Part shown: one piece after another, positions 46,270 to 56,939 of the stretch
Numbering within the stretch: position 1 is the stretch's first letter
Layout: each line of letters begins with the position of its first letter
Source of the DNA: Phaeotremella fagi
Taxonomy: Eukaryota; Basidiomycota; Tremellomycetes; Tremellales; Phaeotremellaceae
Direction of reading: 5' to 3'
DNA length: 64,000 bases
Assembly: GCA_001599715.1 (NCBI GenBank)
Contig: BCHU01000002.1
Coordinates: forward strand, 2,232,001 to 2,296,000
The notes under the pieces: model-generated
Told to the model about the DNA's origin: nothing
Databases searched by the model: none
What the model saw: only the letters and a program-made list of their open reading frames with translations
Position numbers and translations under genes: made by a program

Positions 46270-48108
46270 ATGACTACTCTACCTTCGCTACAAGATACTC
46301 GTACCCATTCAGAAAGCCGTGTCGTCGATACCAAAGAAGAACATTTGGTCATCGAAGATATTACTGCTGAGAAAGAGGAACATGCTGTTTCTGTCATGCC
46401 AGAAAGTATTCGTAACATGTCCCAAGAAGAACGTGATAAAGAGATTAGAAAAATGGTTCGAAAAATCGACAGCATCATCCCGTAAGTCCTGCACTCAGCT
46501 CTTACTGATCGATAGTCCCGTTGTCATGTTGCTCTATATTCTTAATTGTAAGCCCTTGAGCGATATAGATCTAACCCTTCCTCAGATATCGATCGTCAAA
46601 ATCTTGCTGCTGCCAAGCTTCAAGGTATTTTGACCGACCTCAACATGGATAACGTTCAATTCTCTACCGCTGTTTCTATTCTTTTCGGTAAGTCGTAAAG
46701 GATGCATTCGACTGACCGTTCAAGCTACCTACCTCCCATTCCAACCTCCATCCAACTTGGTGATATCACGAGTACCTAGACCCGGACTTTGTGAGCTTAG
46801 TCCACTAGCACCACTGACCCACTAGACATCTGTCTCGCTGTTACCGCCTGGGGTTTAGTCAGTGCTGCTACTGCCGCTGTGGAGTCGTATGCAGCTTTAC
46901 TCGGAGTCCGATTGGTATTAGGTGTGACGGAATCTGTCTTCTTTGTCGGTTCCGTTTACTACCTCAGTGCGTGGTACACCAAGAAGGAACTCGGCAAACG
47001 TCTTGCTATCCTCTACATGGGTCAGATGTTGGGTAACGCCTTTGGTGGTTTGATCGCTGCTGGTTGTCTTCAGCTCGCTGGACAAAAGGGTCTAAGTGGT
47101 TGGCGTTGGTTGTTCATTATTGAAGGTTCAATTACGATGTTCATTGGTCTGACTTGTGCCCTCTTTATGGTATGTTGGACTGTTGATATCCTCTACTAAT
47201 CTTTCAGCCTGAATTCCCACACAACGCCCGTATCTTGACTCCCCTCCAACGTGATCTTGCAGTTTGGCGTCTTCAAGAAGAAGCTGGTGCTAATGAAGGC
47301 TTCGATGAGACCACGACCAAGGAAGGTTTCGTCATGGCAATCAAAGATCCAAAGGTGAGTCCAACGTTAAACTCTCTGCTGACGGCAGCTTTGGATCATC
47401 ATCTCGCAAAACATCCTCTCTCAAGGAATGGGATCAGCAAGTAACTTCTTCCCAACCATCGTCAATTCACTCGGTTTTAACGCTACCAACACGTTACTTC
47501 TCACTGCTCCTCCCTACTTGTTCACCTGCGTTCTGTTCTTTGCAATGACATGGGCTAGTGATCGATACAACCAGATCTACGTTCAAATGATGATATGTTG
47601 TATCGTCTCTATCATCGCCTATGTCATCGCTATCGCTACCCTCAGCACTGGTGCTCGATACTTTGCTTTCATGTTCATTCCATACGCCAGTGGTAAGTGT
47701 TTACTTACATCAATTGTTGACTTTACTTACCATCACAGTGGGACCTCAATTGTTGACCCACAAAACGGTCGCTTTGCACATTCCCCGTCCTTACCGTAAA
47801 AGAGCTGCCTGTGTCGCACTCTTGAACGCTATCGGTGGAACTTCGAATATCTGGGGAAGTTATCTCTGGCTCAATTCACCTTACTTTTACACTGGATTCG
47901 GTCCTCGTGAGTGACATTGGAGAATTGACTAACATTAGTTATCGTCTTCGCAGCTCTCCTCGCTGTTGTAGCTACCTACTACCACTTCTTTATCAAATGG
48001 GAGAACCAGAAACTGGCTTCTGGCGACGCAGCATCAATCGCTCAGCTTAAGAAACGTGGTGTGACCGATGAGCAGATCAAAATGGGTTGGCGTTATGAAG
48101 CGTGGTGA
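46270..48108 (+). CDS. MFS transporter, Dal5/ACS family (second copy)
   Basis: A cytosolic acidic start leads to KMVRKIDSIIP...MLLYILNYIDRQNLAAAKLQG, the family's DRxN signature, crossing two introns. Later segments are LGVRLVLGVTESVFFVGSVYYLSAWYTKKELGKRLAIL, GWRWLFIIEGS, LWIIISQNILSQGMGSASNF, RPYRKRAACVALLNAIGGTSNIWG and a final KMGWRYEAW. It lies within the lactonase/aldolase neighbourhood. Uptake of a sugar acid or carboxylate is therefore likely but unproven. Confidence 0.85.
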
Positions 48109-48347
48109 TGTCGATATGTGGTTTATGGGATGGATGGGTAATGGTGCAAGGGATTTCGACTGGATTTCGTAATGTTTTGAATGAATTGGCTTCTGGGAGG
48201 GAGACGGCTATGTAAATACATGACTGAACTCTGTCATCAGATCATCGACCAAAGCCATATATTCAAATTGTACTCTCGACTCGACTCAATCATAACTTTG
48301 TTCCAACCCTCCCCATTAAAATCCCCCACCTAATGTCCTGGGTGTCA

Positions 48348-49535
48348 TCAATTGCTATACTCTATGGTCTCCGATTTCAGACCCTGTCCCCAATCCGCGA
48401 ATTGATCCCAAGTCTCGCTGATATTCAACCCATTGACAGCCCCACCCTTGATATGAGCCAGAGTCGATGTGGTGAGTTCAGTGACATACAATCCCCCAGC
48501 ATGATAGATGATACGATGAGTCCAGCTGTACTGAGTCGGGAGTGTGATTGAGTTCTCGATGGCTATCCTTGGACTAGCTGATCCACTTGAGGTATCGATT
48601 TTTACCGTGAAAACCGCATTTACACAAGAAGCACATAGTGTCGATGATCCCAAGAGCCAAAATTGTGTAGGATCTTGGCCAAACGCCAAGTGAATCAAGC
48701 CCGCAGTTTTACCAACACTCGATGACATTGAAAACCAATCGATCGAAGCGTCCTTGTTGATCCTTCCAAATGTTCCAGTTCCAGTGGTGGAATTACCCAG
48801 TAAAACTACCCAAGAGTTTCCATCTGGACCCGACACTAGTCCAACAGGAGTCATTCCCTTTCCAGGCGGGACCGCAATCTCTTCACCGCTACCACCGTCG
48901 TTCTTGTAATGCCATATTTTACTACTCAAATCTAAGCCAGAATACACATCACCACTTGTTGGATGTACCGCTATGAAGATTGGACGTCCACTGACGGCCC
49001 ATATTTGATAATCTGACGGGTTGTTGATGTTGATTCGGACAACATGCGAACTGTCTTTACACGCCAACCAAAGATTCCCGTTGTTCTCTAAAACACCATG
49101 AGGTCCGAAAGCAGGGGAAGGGACTGGGATAGTTCTGATGACTTGAGGTTGGGAATTGATGTCGTTACCGTTTGGATTGATTTGAAGGACGGCGTTGTCA
49201 AATTGCACTGTAGCCCAGACAGAAGAGTTACTACCTGAGCTGAGGGTTAGACCATGCAGACCGGACCATGAATTCGTGATAGTCCACTTCCTCGCACCCG
49301 TTGGGACTCCGTTGCTGTCTAAAGAAACCTTGACCAAACTTCCATCCGTTTGCTGTGAGACGAGTATGAGATTATCGTTGACTGCGAGGACTTCGTGAGT
49401 TTCTGCAGCTGCTGGAAGAGGGTATTCGACGACCGTTTTGACTGGAATTGATGAGACGGAGTTTGCACTGACGTAGGATGGAATCAATAGTACCAGGTGA
49501 AGCTGAAGGATTCCAAGTAGAGATAATAGACGCAT
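48348..49535 (-). CDS. Secreted beta-propeller protein (Vgb/SMP-30-like)
   Basis: A single-exon gene of 395 residues. The signal peptide (MRLLSLLGILQLHLVLLIPSYVSA) precedes a repeated blade pattern: WSGLHGLTLSSGSN, FGPHGVLENNGNLWLAC, RPIFIAVHPTSGDVYSGL, MTPVGLVSGPDGNSWVVL and KTAGLIHLAFGQDPTQFWLL. The order of G-x-D/N-G-x-x-W blade motifs suggests a Vgb-like or NHL propeller rather than a lactonase with the classic metal site. Several N-glycosylation sequons occur (NSS, NST, NIS). It converges on the Dal5-type porter. No known substrate. Confidence 0.75.
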   Translation of the reverse strand: MRLLSLLGILQLHLVLLIPSYVSANSVSSIPVKTVVEYPLPAAAETHEVLAVNDNLILVSQQTDGSLVKVSLDSNGVPTGARKWTITNSWSGLHGLTLSSGSNSSVWATVQFDNAVLQINPNGNDINSQPQVIRTIPVPSPAFGPHGVLENNGNLWLACKDSSHVVRININNPSDYQIWAVSGRPIFIAVHPTSGDVYSGLDLSSKIWHYKNDGGSGEEIAVPPGKGMTPVGLVSGPDGNSWVVLLGNSTTGTGTFGRINKDASIDWFSMSSSVGKTAGLIHLAFGQDPTQFWLLGSSTLCASCVNAVFTVKIDTSSGSASPRIAIENSITLPTQYSWTHRIIYHAGGLYVTELTTSTLAHIKGGAVNGLNISETWDQFADWGQGLKSETIEYSN

Positions 49536-49770
49536 TTCCGTAAGATTTGGCGGAAAGAAAAGACAAAGATGGAAGTGAAGGATCTCGATCAGATCAGATT
49601 TTAATGGTCTCTGTTTAGTGTTATTTCTTTAATTTAGGTACGGACCGGAATGCCATGTTCCGGAGCCGAAGATTTGCCCTCAATTTTAGTCATGATCGGT
49701 TTATGCATTTCAAGAAGTGTATGATTGCGTTGACGGCACGTAGAAAATGGGGTTCTTTCTCGCGAACTAA

Positions 49771-50682
49771 TCAACACTCCAAAGATCGAAGTAACGCTTC
49801 ATCTTTGTCTCCGCACTCGACAGCAAACGTAAACACTTTGATTTCCGTGTTCTTCCAAACCTATGGAGTTTAAAATGAATACCTTTTTCTTGCTCTGTAC
49901 TCACGCGCGATGAATTATGCCCATCCACGATGTATCTCAAGAAATCGCCATGGCAAACAACTGCAGTCAGCCCGTTGACTCTGAATCTGTACTTACCCAC
50001 AATCTCAGACTCAGGTCGATCACGCAGCCATCTCCTGGCAATCTTCGCTCTTTCAGGAGCATTTTCCAGCGCGAAAATGCCTTTCTTACTCGCATAATTC
50101 GGGGACAGACTGGAAAAGTCGATGTCCGCGAAAAGACCACCGCAGCTAGCCTTCAAAGCCTCAATGGGGTATGTAGGAATATCACATGGATTCCTACGGC
50201 GGTTAGATCTGTTTGAAGACTGAAACCCACTCGTTAGCTTCTTGTAGAATATCTAGAATGACAGGTTTACGGTTTTGAGATTCCAATCTGTTTTTCAATT
50301 TTGGAAGGCCCAAGACAGTAGTTTCTAAAGTACGTCTCATCTACGCAGATAATGAGAAAAATCCATATTGTCAGCACATACTGGCGAAGTCACCAAAAGC
50401 TCCGCAGTCTGTTGAATCGTTTCTGCTGTGGCGATATTCAATTGAATCGATTGTTGACGACCTGCAGTGGTAAGGAGTGAATCTCGTACTGAAACAAAGT
50501 CAGACCAATTTACAAACAGTAAAAAAAATTGCTGCAGGAAGTTTGGTACTTGCTACTAAAGTCGTCGTTCACGCTGATGTCATCAGCAGAGATTTCGAGA
50601 TATATCACGTCACCTACTTGTGCTCCGCTTCTGCATGACGAATCAAATAAATTCGTTTGGGAGTGCGATCAAATGTAGACAT
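49771..50682 (-). CDS. Histidine phosphatase-superfamily (phosphoglycerate mutase-like) protein
   Basis: The first exon starts STFDRTPKRIYLIRHAEAEHN, with the catalytic RHG-like motif (RHAEAEHN). Further exons read RDSLLTTAGRQQSIQL, MRRTLETTVLGLP, SKKGIFALENAPERAKIARRWLRDRPESEI and VVCHGDFLRYI, the second His motif. The end VWKNTEIKVFTFAVECGDK is typical. About six exons; the stop is at 49771-49773. The enzyme probably dephosphorylates a small substrate in the cytosol. Specific function unknown. Confidence 0.8.
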
Positions 50683-51193
50683 GTCGATGTGCGTAGTTGT
50701 AAAACAAACAAGTGTTTTCTCTTATGAGATGAGCGACTGAGATTAAATGTTAGGTAGTAGCGGAAAAAGTGCGCATGAAAGGTGCAAACAATTCTCAGGT
50801 TACCGCTGTGCATAAACCTGCCAGTTTTGGCGCTCCAATCAGGTCGTTTTCTCGATGGGCAAGTCGTTCTACTTCTCAGTTAATCTGCATGTTGCGTGAC
50901 CATGTCACGACAAAGTCTAGTAAATTTATTGTTAACACGTACACAAATAATCCCTGAGGAGATTTGGCAAATTGTGTACAGCATCTCAGCACTTCGAGTC
51001 GAGATTTACCTGGTCATGAATGTGCAATGTTTGAGAGAATTGCACTCTGATCGTATTGAATTTCTGTCAGACTCAAAGAGCTCTTCGTTGGTCATTGGAT
51101 AAAAACCAAAGGAGGGCTTGCCCAAATATCACAAGTTCACATAGTTGCATGAGGTCGTAGGAATAACCACCACGAGACCTTCTGTAAATACCA
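50683..51193. other. Promoter of the histidine phosphatase
   Basis: About 510 bp without a recognisable gene. The ORFs here are short and lack protein-like composition. Confidence 0.4.
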
Positions 51194-52705
51194 TCAAGCG
51201 TACATTCTCGAGACGTTCCTTTTGCCTATTTGGCTCAGTTCGGAACCTAGATCAGAAAAAGGGTCGGCTATGGCACTGATGTCAGTTCGATTCAAGCACC
51301 ACAGCAAAGAATCGCAACTTACCGACCAAGAAAGTATATCCTAAAGACAAGCAATCTTCGAGTGTGAGTCTATAGTCTTTGTACTGGATTTTGTAATCTT
51401 TATCGAGTGAGCCAACGGGTCCCTCTGACAGGGATGCAACTTGACTATTTCTAAGTAAGTACCACTCACATTGCAACAATGTACGTACTTTTCAGGAAAC
51501 CCAGTGGGATGCCCCTTTGATGCAGCTGCGAGAGCTTGCTCGCGAACATTAGAATCGTCCCATCTGCAGCGAGTATCACACCGTTCAGTCATCTCCCCAT
51601 TAATTTGACCATCTGAACCTACATTGTTCTAGAGATCGCAGCGTAGTATTGTTTGGGAAGATCACCGCCAATCAACCAGCCCCCATTCGCCTTGACACTA
51701 CAAGCGTCTGACTCTATGTAATCGATAGAATTTTGGAACGCTCCACCAGGTCGTGCATAATGCAGCTCAAAACCTAAGGTATAATCTTCGCGGCTCCAAG
51801 CTTTGACAATTTCTGTCGCTATAATGATATTCAGTTGACGTCTTTATGCAATACTAAATGATCCCACTGTCACCATCTTCAGTCGATAACAAGGGAATAA
51901 ATGCCATTTTTCTTCCTGCTTCGGAAGCTCCTTGATACCAAGGGTGGGCTTTCCATTCTGTGGGGGAACGGATCAAAGTTGAAGAAAGCTTCCAGACACA
52001 CCATTCTGTCACGGATGAAGAGTTAAATCTTTTTCGTTACTCAGACTGGCGTGAAGACTTGCCCATAGCAGATATCCCAGAAGCATTGTGACTGCGAACA
52101 ACAAGGTTGTATATTGGGACAAGCGCATCTACATCTTTTGTGTCTAGTTGAACGACAATGTTGATCTGCTGTTCGCGTATAAAAGTGAAGCTATTTTCAT
52201 CTCAGCATTCGAAAACGTGCACTGTCAGGGGCGCGTAGACTCACAGGTCTTCCAGAAGTAAAGGCTTCTCGGATCTTTGGAAGAAAAAAATGGTCAGAAA
52301 CTGAAACATTTCCACTCACGTCACATTTCCCAAGTCGTCTCGAAGGTACAACAGTTCCATTTCGTCTTTCCAATTGACATCTTTTACCAAAGGATTATAA
52401 CCTTCTCCAGTGAAAGGGTTGTACTGCATCTTCCCAGCTGGAACGGAAACATTGGTCAATTTACCCAAGCCATCATCGTGGAAGACGACCACTTTGCCAT
52501 CCTTTGTTATCCTGATATCCAATTCCACAGCCTCATAACCTGCCTTGGCCGAAGCGGATATGGAGGCCAGCGAATTCTCGGTGGAACCACCACAAAGTCT
52601 CAAGCCGCGATGTGTAAAAACGTTGATCAAGTCTGCGTTAGGATTCTTGATACAGCTGATGATTTTGCGAACATCATAGTTGGGATAAGGGTGTGACTCG
52701 GTCAT
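51194..52705 (-). CDS. Glycerophosphodiester phosphodiesterase (GDPD family)
   Basis: The enzyme hydrolyses deacylated phospholipids (glycerophosphodiesters) to sn-glycerol-3-phosphate and an alcohol. The first exon has THRGLRLCGGSTENSLASI, YEAVELDIRITKDGKVVVFHDDGLG, containing the HR(G) and EN metal and HD catalytic motifs. Later exons give PLLLEDLFTFIREQQINIVVQLDTK, EWCVWKLSSTLIRS, GFELHYARPGGAFQNSIDYI and WLIGGDLPKQYYAAI, ending KRNVSRMYA at 51194-51196. One intron (52062-52006) appears to have a GC donor. The neighbouring divergent gene is a Git1-like glycerophosphodiester permease, so uptake and hydrolysis are coupled. Confidence 0.85.
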
Positions 52706-52768
52706 GTTTACAGGTGCGATACATTTTCAGAACCGTACGTTAGATATAAGCAAATTGGTTTCCGCGCA

Positions 52769-52774
52769 CACGTG
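52769..52774. promoter_or_regulatory. CACGTG E-box 1 (Pho4-type)
   Basis: Palindromic CACGTG, 63 bp upstream of the GDPD ATG. Flanked CA...CA on the plus strand. Confidence 0.6.
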
Positions 52775-52831
52775 CAGGTTGAATAGTTTTTGAGAAGTTA
52801 AAGCGAGGTATTCACGACAAAAAAAGAGATA

Positions 52832-52837
52832 CACGTG
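52832..52837. promoter_or_regulatory. CACGTG E-box 2 (Pho4-type)
   Basis: A second CACGTG in the same promoter, 63 bp from the first. Two exact sites in 377 bp is more than expected by chance. Confidence 0.6.
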
Positions 52838-53020
52838 ATTGACTTTTCTCAAAGAAGCAACAACGGCGGCAAAGTTTTTGCGCTGATTTTTTGCAGATCT
52901 CGTAGTTCATTGTCAGCACGTTGATAAACTTCAATATTGACAGCAACGTTGTCAATGCGATCTTTTCTGGTTTCATAAATCTTGACTTGGCGTCGCGAAA
53001 ACCTCAAACAACCTCTGAGG

Positions 53021-53026
53021 TATAAA
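53021..53026 (+). promoter_or_regulatory. TATA box of the Git1-like gene
   Basis: TATAAA lies 57 bp before the ATG at 53083. Confidence 0.55.
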
Positions 53027-53082
53027 GGATATGTCTTTCGATCGAGACGAAGAGCCAACTTCAACTCGAAAGGTCTAGGACA

Positions 53083-54707
53083 ATGTCACATAACTCTATG
53101 GCTCCAGTCTCTTCAAACGAGACCAAAGAAAACCCAAATCAACCTTCTTCAGACACGCAACTACCAGAACTCATCTCAAATCCTGTCGATCATTTTGCGG
53201 AAGAGCAAGTCACCTTCAACACCGCTTTACACCACAAAGGTGCCCCTACTTTGTCAACGGCTAATTGGTTTGCTGTTGTCGCCTCCAGTGCTGCCTTCAT
53301 CACTGATGGGTACCAGAACTCTCTCTTGAGTACAGGCAATGTCGTCTTTCCTTTGATTTACGGTAGCACTGTGTACAACAGTGACGTGGCAAGTCGTGTT
53401 TCCAACGCTCTGCTAGTGGGTATTGTTATCGGGAACATTTTGGTCGGTATCATCTGTGATCGGGTTGGTCGAAAAGCAGGTATCTTTATTACTACTGGAT
53501 TCATCACCTTTGGAGCAATCTTGGGTACTGTAGCTCATGCTGCGACCCCAGAGGGCCTTTTCTGGTTTCTCACTGTAGCTAGAGGTGTAGTCGGTATTGG
53601 AACTGGAGGAGAGTATCCAGCGACAGCAGCGGCTACTATCGAAGCAGCGAACGCCATTTCCGTCAAGAATAGAGGGTTTTATTTTCAAATGGCAGTCTTT
53701 GGTTTCAACATTTTTGGTGGATGTCTCACCTACTGTGTCTTTTTGATTGTATCTGCCGCTCAAGGCTACGTCAGCGGCAACTCAGCTTCTGACGCTCAGA
53801 AGTTAGAAATCACTTGGAGAGTAGAATGGGCTGTCGGTGCCTTGTTACCCATTACGTGAGTCTGTATGATACGGCCACATAGAAGTGAAACTGACAAACT
53901 GCTAATAGAGTGTTTTTCTTCCGACTCAAGTTGAGAAATTCAGCCTTATTCGAGAAAAACGCAATCAAACGTAAAGTCCCTGTTTGGCTATTCATAAAGG
54001 GATATTGGTTCAAAATCTTGGGTGTCCTTGTCAACTATGTTTTTTACCAATTTATCGGTAATGCTACTTCGACCTTCTCTGGCTTGGTTATTGGTGCCGT
54101 CTTACCAACAGCATCAGTGCGAACCACAGTTGAGTGGCAGCTCTTCAGCACAGTTCTTCAACTTCCAGCGTGTATGCTTGGCGCTTATCTGGTAGATAAG
54201 ATACCTAAAAAAGTACAACTCACCATCGGATGGATGGGGTACGTTGTCTTTGGTATCATCATCGGTGTTACGTACGAGAAATTGATAAAGATTCCCGCCC
54301 TCTTCTTTGTCCTCTATGCCCTTTTCCTCTCCTTCAACGCCATTGGACCTCCATCACTCAATGGAATCATTGCGACCGAGACTTACCCAACTGCCATTCG
54401 AGCTTCAGCTTACGGTTTGACGGTTTCGGTTGGGAAAGTGGCTGCAATCATCGGCAACTACGCCTTTTCTCCCATCAAGACCAACCTTGGAATTCAATGG
54501 GTCTTTTATATCAGCGCTATCATATCGGTCGTTGCTATCATCTTGTGCTGGACCATGGTCCCAGATCGACGAGGTGTTTCCTTGTCAGTGATTGATGAAG
54601 AATTCAACGAGTTCTTACGTGCTAATGGCTATCATGGACATATCGGTGCGGGAACCCCCGATGACGAGGAGGTTGTCAGCGAAAATCAAGAAGGAAGAGA
54701 GAAGTAG
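53083..54707 (+). CDS. Git1/phosphate:H+ symporter-like glycerophosphodiester permease
   Basis: Two exons (53083-53855, 53909-54707) give 523 residues of the MFS PHS family. Segments include AFITDGYQNSLLSTGNVVFPL, VGIVIGNILVGIICDRVGRKAG, GIGTGGEYPATAAATIEAA, GPPSLNGIIATETYPTAIRASAYG and PDRRGVSLSVIDEEF. The GxGxGGEYP motif and D-RxGRK are hallmarks of Pho84/Git1 porters. Git1 imports glycerophosphoinositol and glycerophosphocholine. The divergent neighbour hydrolyses such compounds, supporting that cargo. Confidence is high for the family, moderate for substrate. Confidence 0.85.
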
Positions 54708-54963
54708 GTGGACTGTTGGAGAGAAGTAGAGGAGAGACTTTTTATTGATTCCTACATGATGTCTTTGATAAGTCTTTGTTCGATGACAACTGTCAATCGA
54801 GGGTTGAGTGTATTCATGCATGCGGTATGATACAGTCATTCCACAAGAACGCGTATTCTAAAACAGACATCGAGTCCAGTATTTTGGGTCCCATTGAGTC
54901 AGGGTCAGTGAGATCTTTCGCATGTCCTCTAGACCTGTCTTCAGCGAACCCGCTGGGAGCGTT

Positions 54964-56786
54964 CTAGACGTCAAATAATTCATTCCGCAACTGCTGATAC
55001 AATGCAGCCGTCGAGCCTGTAAGAATATTGATGTCAGTTGTCAAATTGTTTAACCAAGGAAACAATTCACCGTCCCGTTCCCTTGGATCAATAAAGCCCG
55101 AGGGTTGGCCACTGCTAGTATTTCAGCCACTGCGTGAACAATGTTCAGAGGCCACAGGCTGAAGGTCTCTCCAATTAATTCGTCCGTGTCAATATGGTGT
55201 GTTTCGGCCATTTGCCAGATGATGGCGAACAACCAATTTTTCAAAATCGGGTATTCAATCCAGCGAGCTTGTTCCACGTCTGACAGGTTTGACAGCCGTA
55301 ACTGATAGACAGATGCTGGCCCAAAAGCACAGTTCAACTTGTCAACCATTTGCACTATATCCACCGCAGTTAATCCGCAAGAGGTGACATTACAATGGCC
55401 TCCGGCACATCGACAGAATGAATCTGTTACCACTTCAGTTAAGAGCATAAGTTGGGCGATGTGGGTGAACGCGTCCTTGCAAGGATGTGCGCCTTGCATT
55501 TCGGATGGATCAGGCATGAAAAGTGTTGTTTCCATCGATGCCACTATCGCCACACCGTCACGAAGTTCGTAGATTCTAGTTAAGTCAGCGCAACGATATG
55601 GATCGAGTGTTCTCGTATGAAACACTGACCGATCTGTCACCACAATCCACCAGTAAACCGCTTTGAATCGCTCGCTCATAGGTTGCGCCATGCCGTGGTA
55701 GCCTTCCGCTCTTTGCAGACTTAACGATCTGCAGAGCTGGAGCGCCTCGACTATCCTATTGTGAGCATCCTGAGGGCTGCCGTCTAAGCCAAAGTAAAGA
55801 GACAAGTACAGCGCTGTCAAGATCTGTTCAAGCTGGGGTTTGAGTCCTATGGGTTTCCCGTAATGTCGCGCGATGACTTCACCGAATACCCGTTGTTGAC
55901 GTTTCTGTTGCTCTGAGATGTCTCCAGCTCGAAGCACTTTGGTCATGGCCGCTAGTGACAACGCACAGATTGCCAAGATCATCGTCGAGAATGGCCCTTC
56001 TCTTTCCAGAAAATGTTCTTTATTATGAAATCGTTCCAAGAACCATGTACAATCCACAAATGGGGTGGTTGTTGGCATCAAATGCTCTAAATACTTGTTC
56101 ACTAGGAAGTCGATAGTATTATTGGAAAGTCCAGCCAACGTGTCATCCATTAAAATATTGTGCTCAGCAGGGTACGACACCAAGGTCTGATTGGAATCAG
56201 AATCGGGAGGTGCAAGCGAGAAAAGAAGGTCATAAGTGTTGTCGACATGGTCGTTACCCGCAAAAAGGTCGACTAAATTGGAGTCACGAAAGTTGAGCAA
56301 ACTGTCAATATTGTTAAAATCCTACAGGTGTAAAGTCAGAAAGAAGAGATTTCACGTTTATTGTATAATTGGGACTGACAATACTGTCGGAAATGGCCTG
56401 AGAGACACGAGTGTCACTACTGCAGTCTAAAACAAGTTCCGTATCTTGATCGTCCAAGGGAAGCTGTTCGGTTTGTCATCACATGGACGTTAAACCACTT
56501 CAGCTAGCTCACCATGGGTTCCGAACCTTGTGGTGTCTCATAACTGCTTGTTTCTCTATCATTCTCTTCCAAACGATGCGACGTTTGCTTTAACCGCTTG
56601 ACTGTAGAGCCTTCAGGACCCCGCTTTTTGAGTTTTCGATTGTAGCTACAGTTTAGTTCTGCTTTTATGCAAAGCTGACAAGGGACACATCGGTCGCACT
56701 GTGGGGATGACTTGTTAGAGATAACGAACGAAAGGACATACCTTTTTCCTCCGTACACTACATTGATCACAGATTTGTGACTGCAT
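54964..56786 (-). CDS. Zn2Cys6 transcription factor C
   Basis: The start MQSQICDQCSVRRKK is followed after a 40-50-bp intron by CDRCVPCQLCIKAELNCSYNRKLKKRG, completing the zinc cluster. The long exon (about 56300-55060) reads PTTTPFVDCTWFLERFHNKE, EALQLCRSLSLQRAEGYHG and SVFHTRTLDPYRCADL, matching the fungal_trans region of sugar-type regulators (AmyR/XlnR/GAL4 style). The last exon gives GSTAALYQQLRNELFDV before TAG. Its start is only 153 bp from that of a second regulator on the other strand. Confidence 0.8.
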
Positions 56787-56939
56787 CGCAGTGAAACGGG
56801 ACAACACGGTGTGGAAAGTGTTGTTAGCAGAAAGCGTTAGCGCAAAAATTGCGTTTTTGACAATCAGGCGCAATTTATTCGACCCTCCCATAAGAGGCAA
56901 GTGCCTCCGCACCAAGTCACTCGATAAACACACCATCAC

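Larger units (their letters stand above)
52706..53082. promoter_or_regulatory. Bidirectional promoter of the GDPD and Git1-like genes
   Basis: 377 bp between divergent start codons. It contains two CACGTG hexamers (52769-52774 and 52832-52837) and a TATA box on the right side. CACGTG is the core site of the phosphate regulator Pho4 and similar bHLH factors. This is inferred; other E-box proteins share it. Confidence 0.6.
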
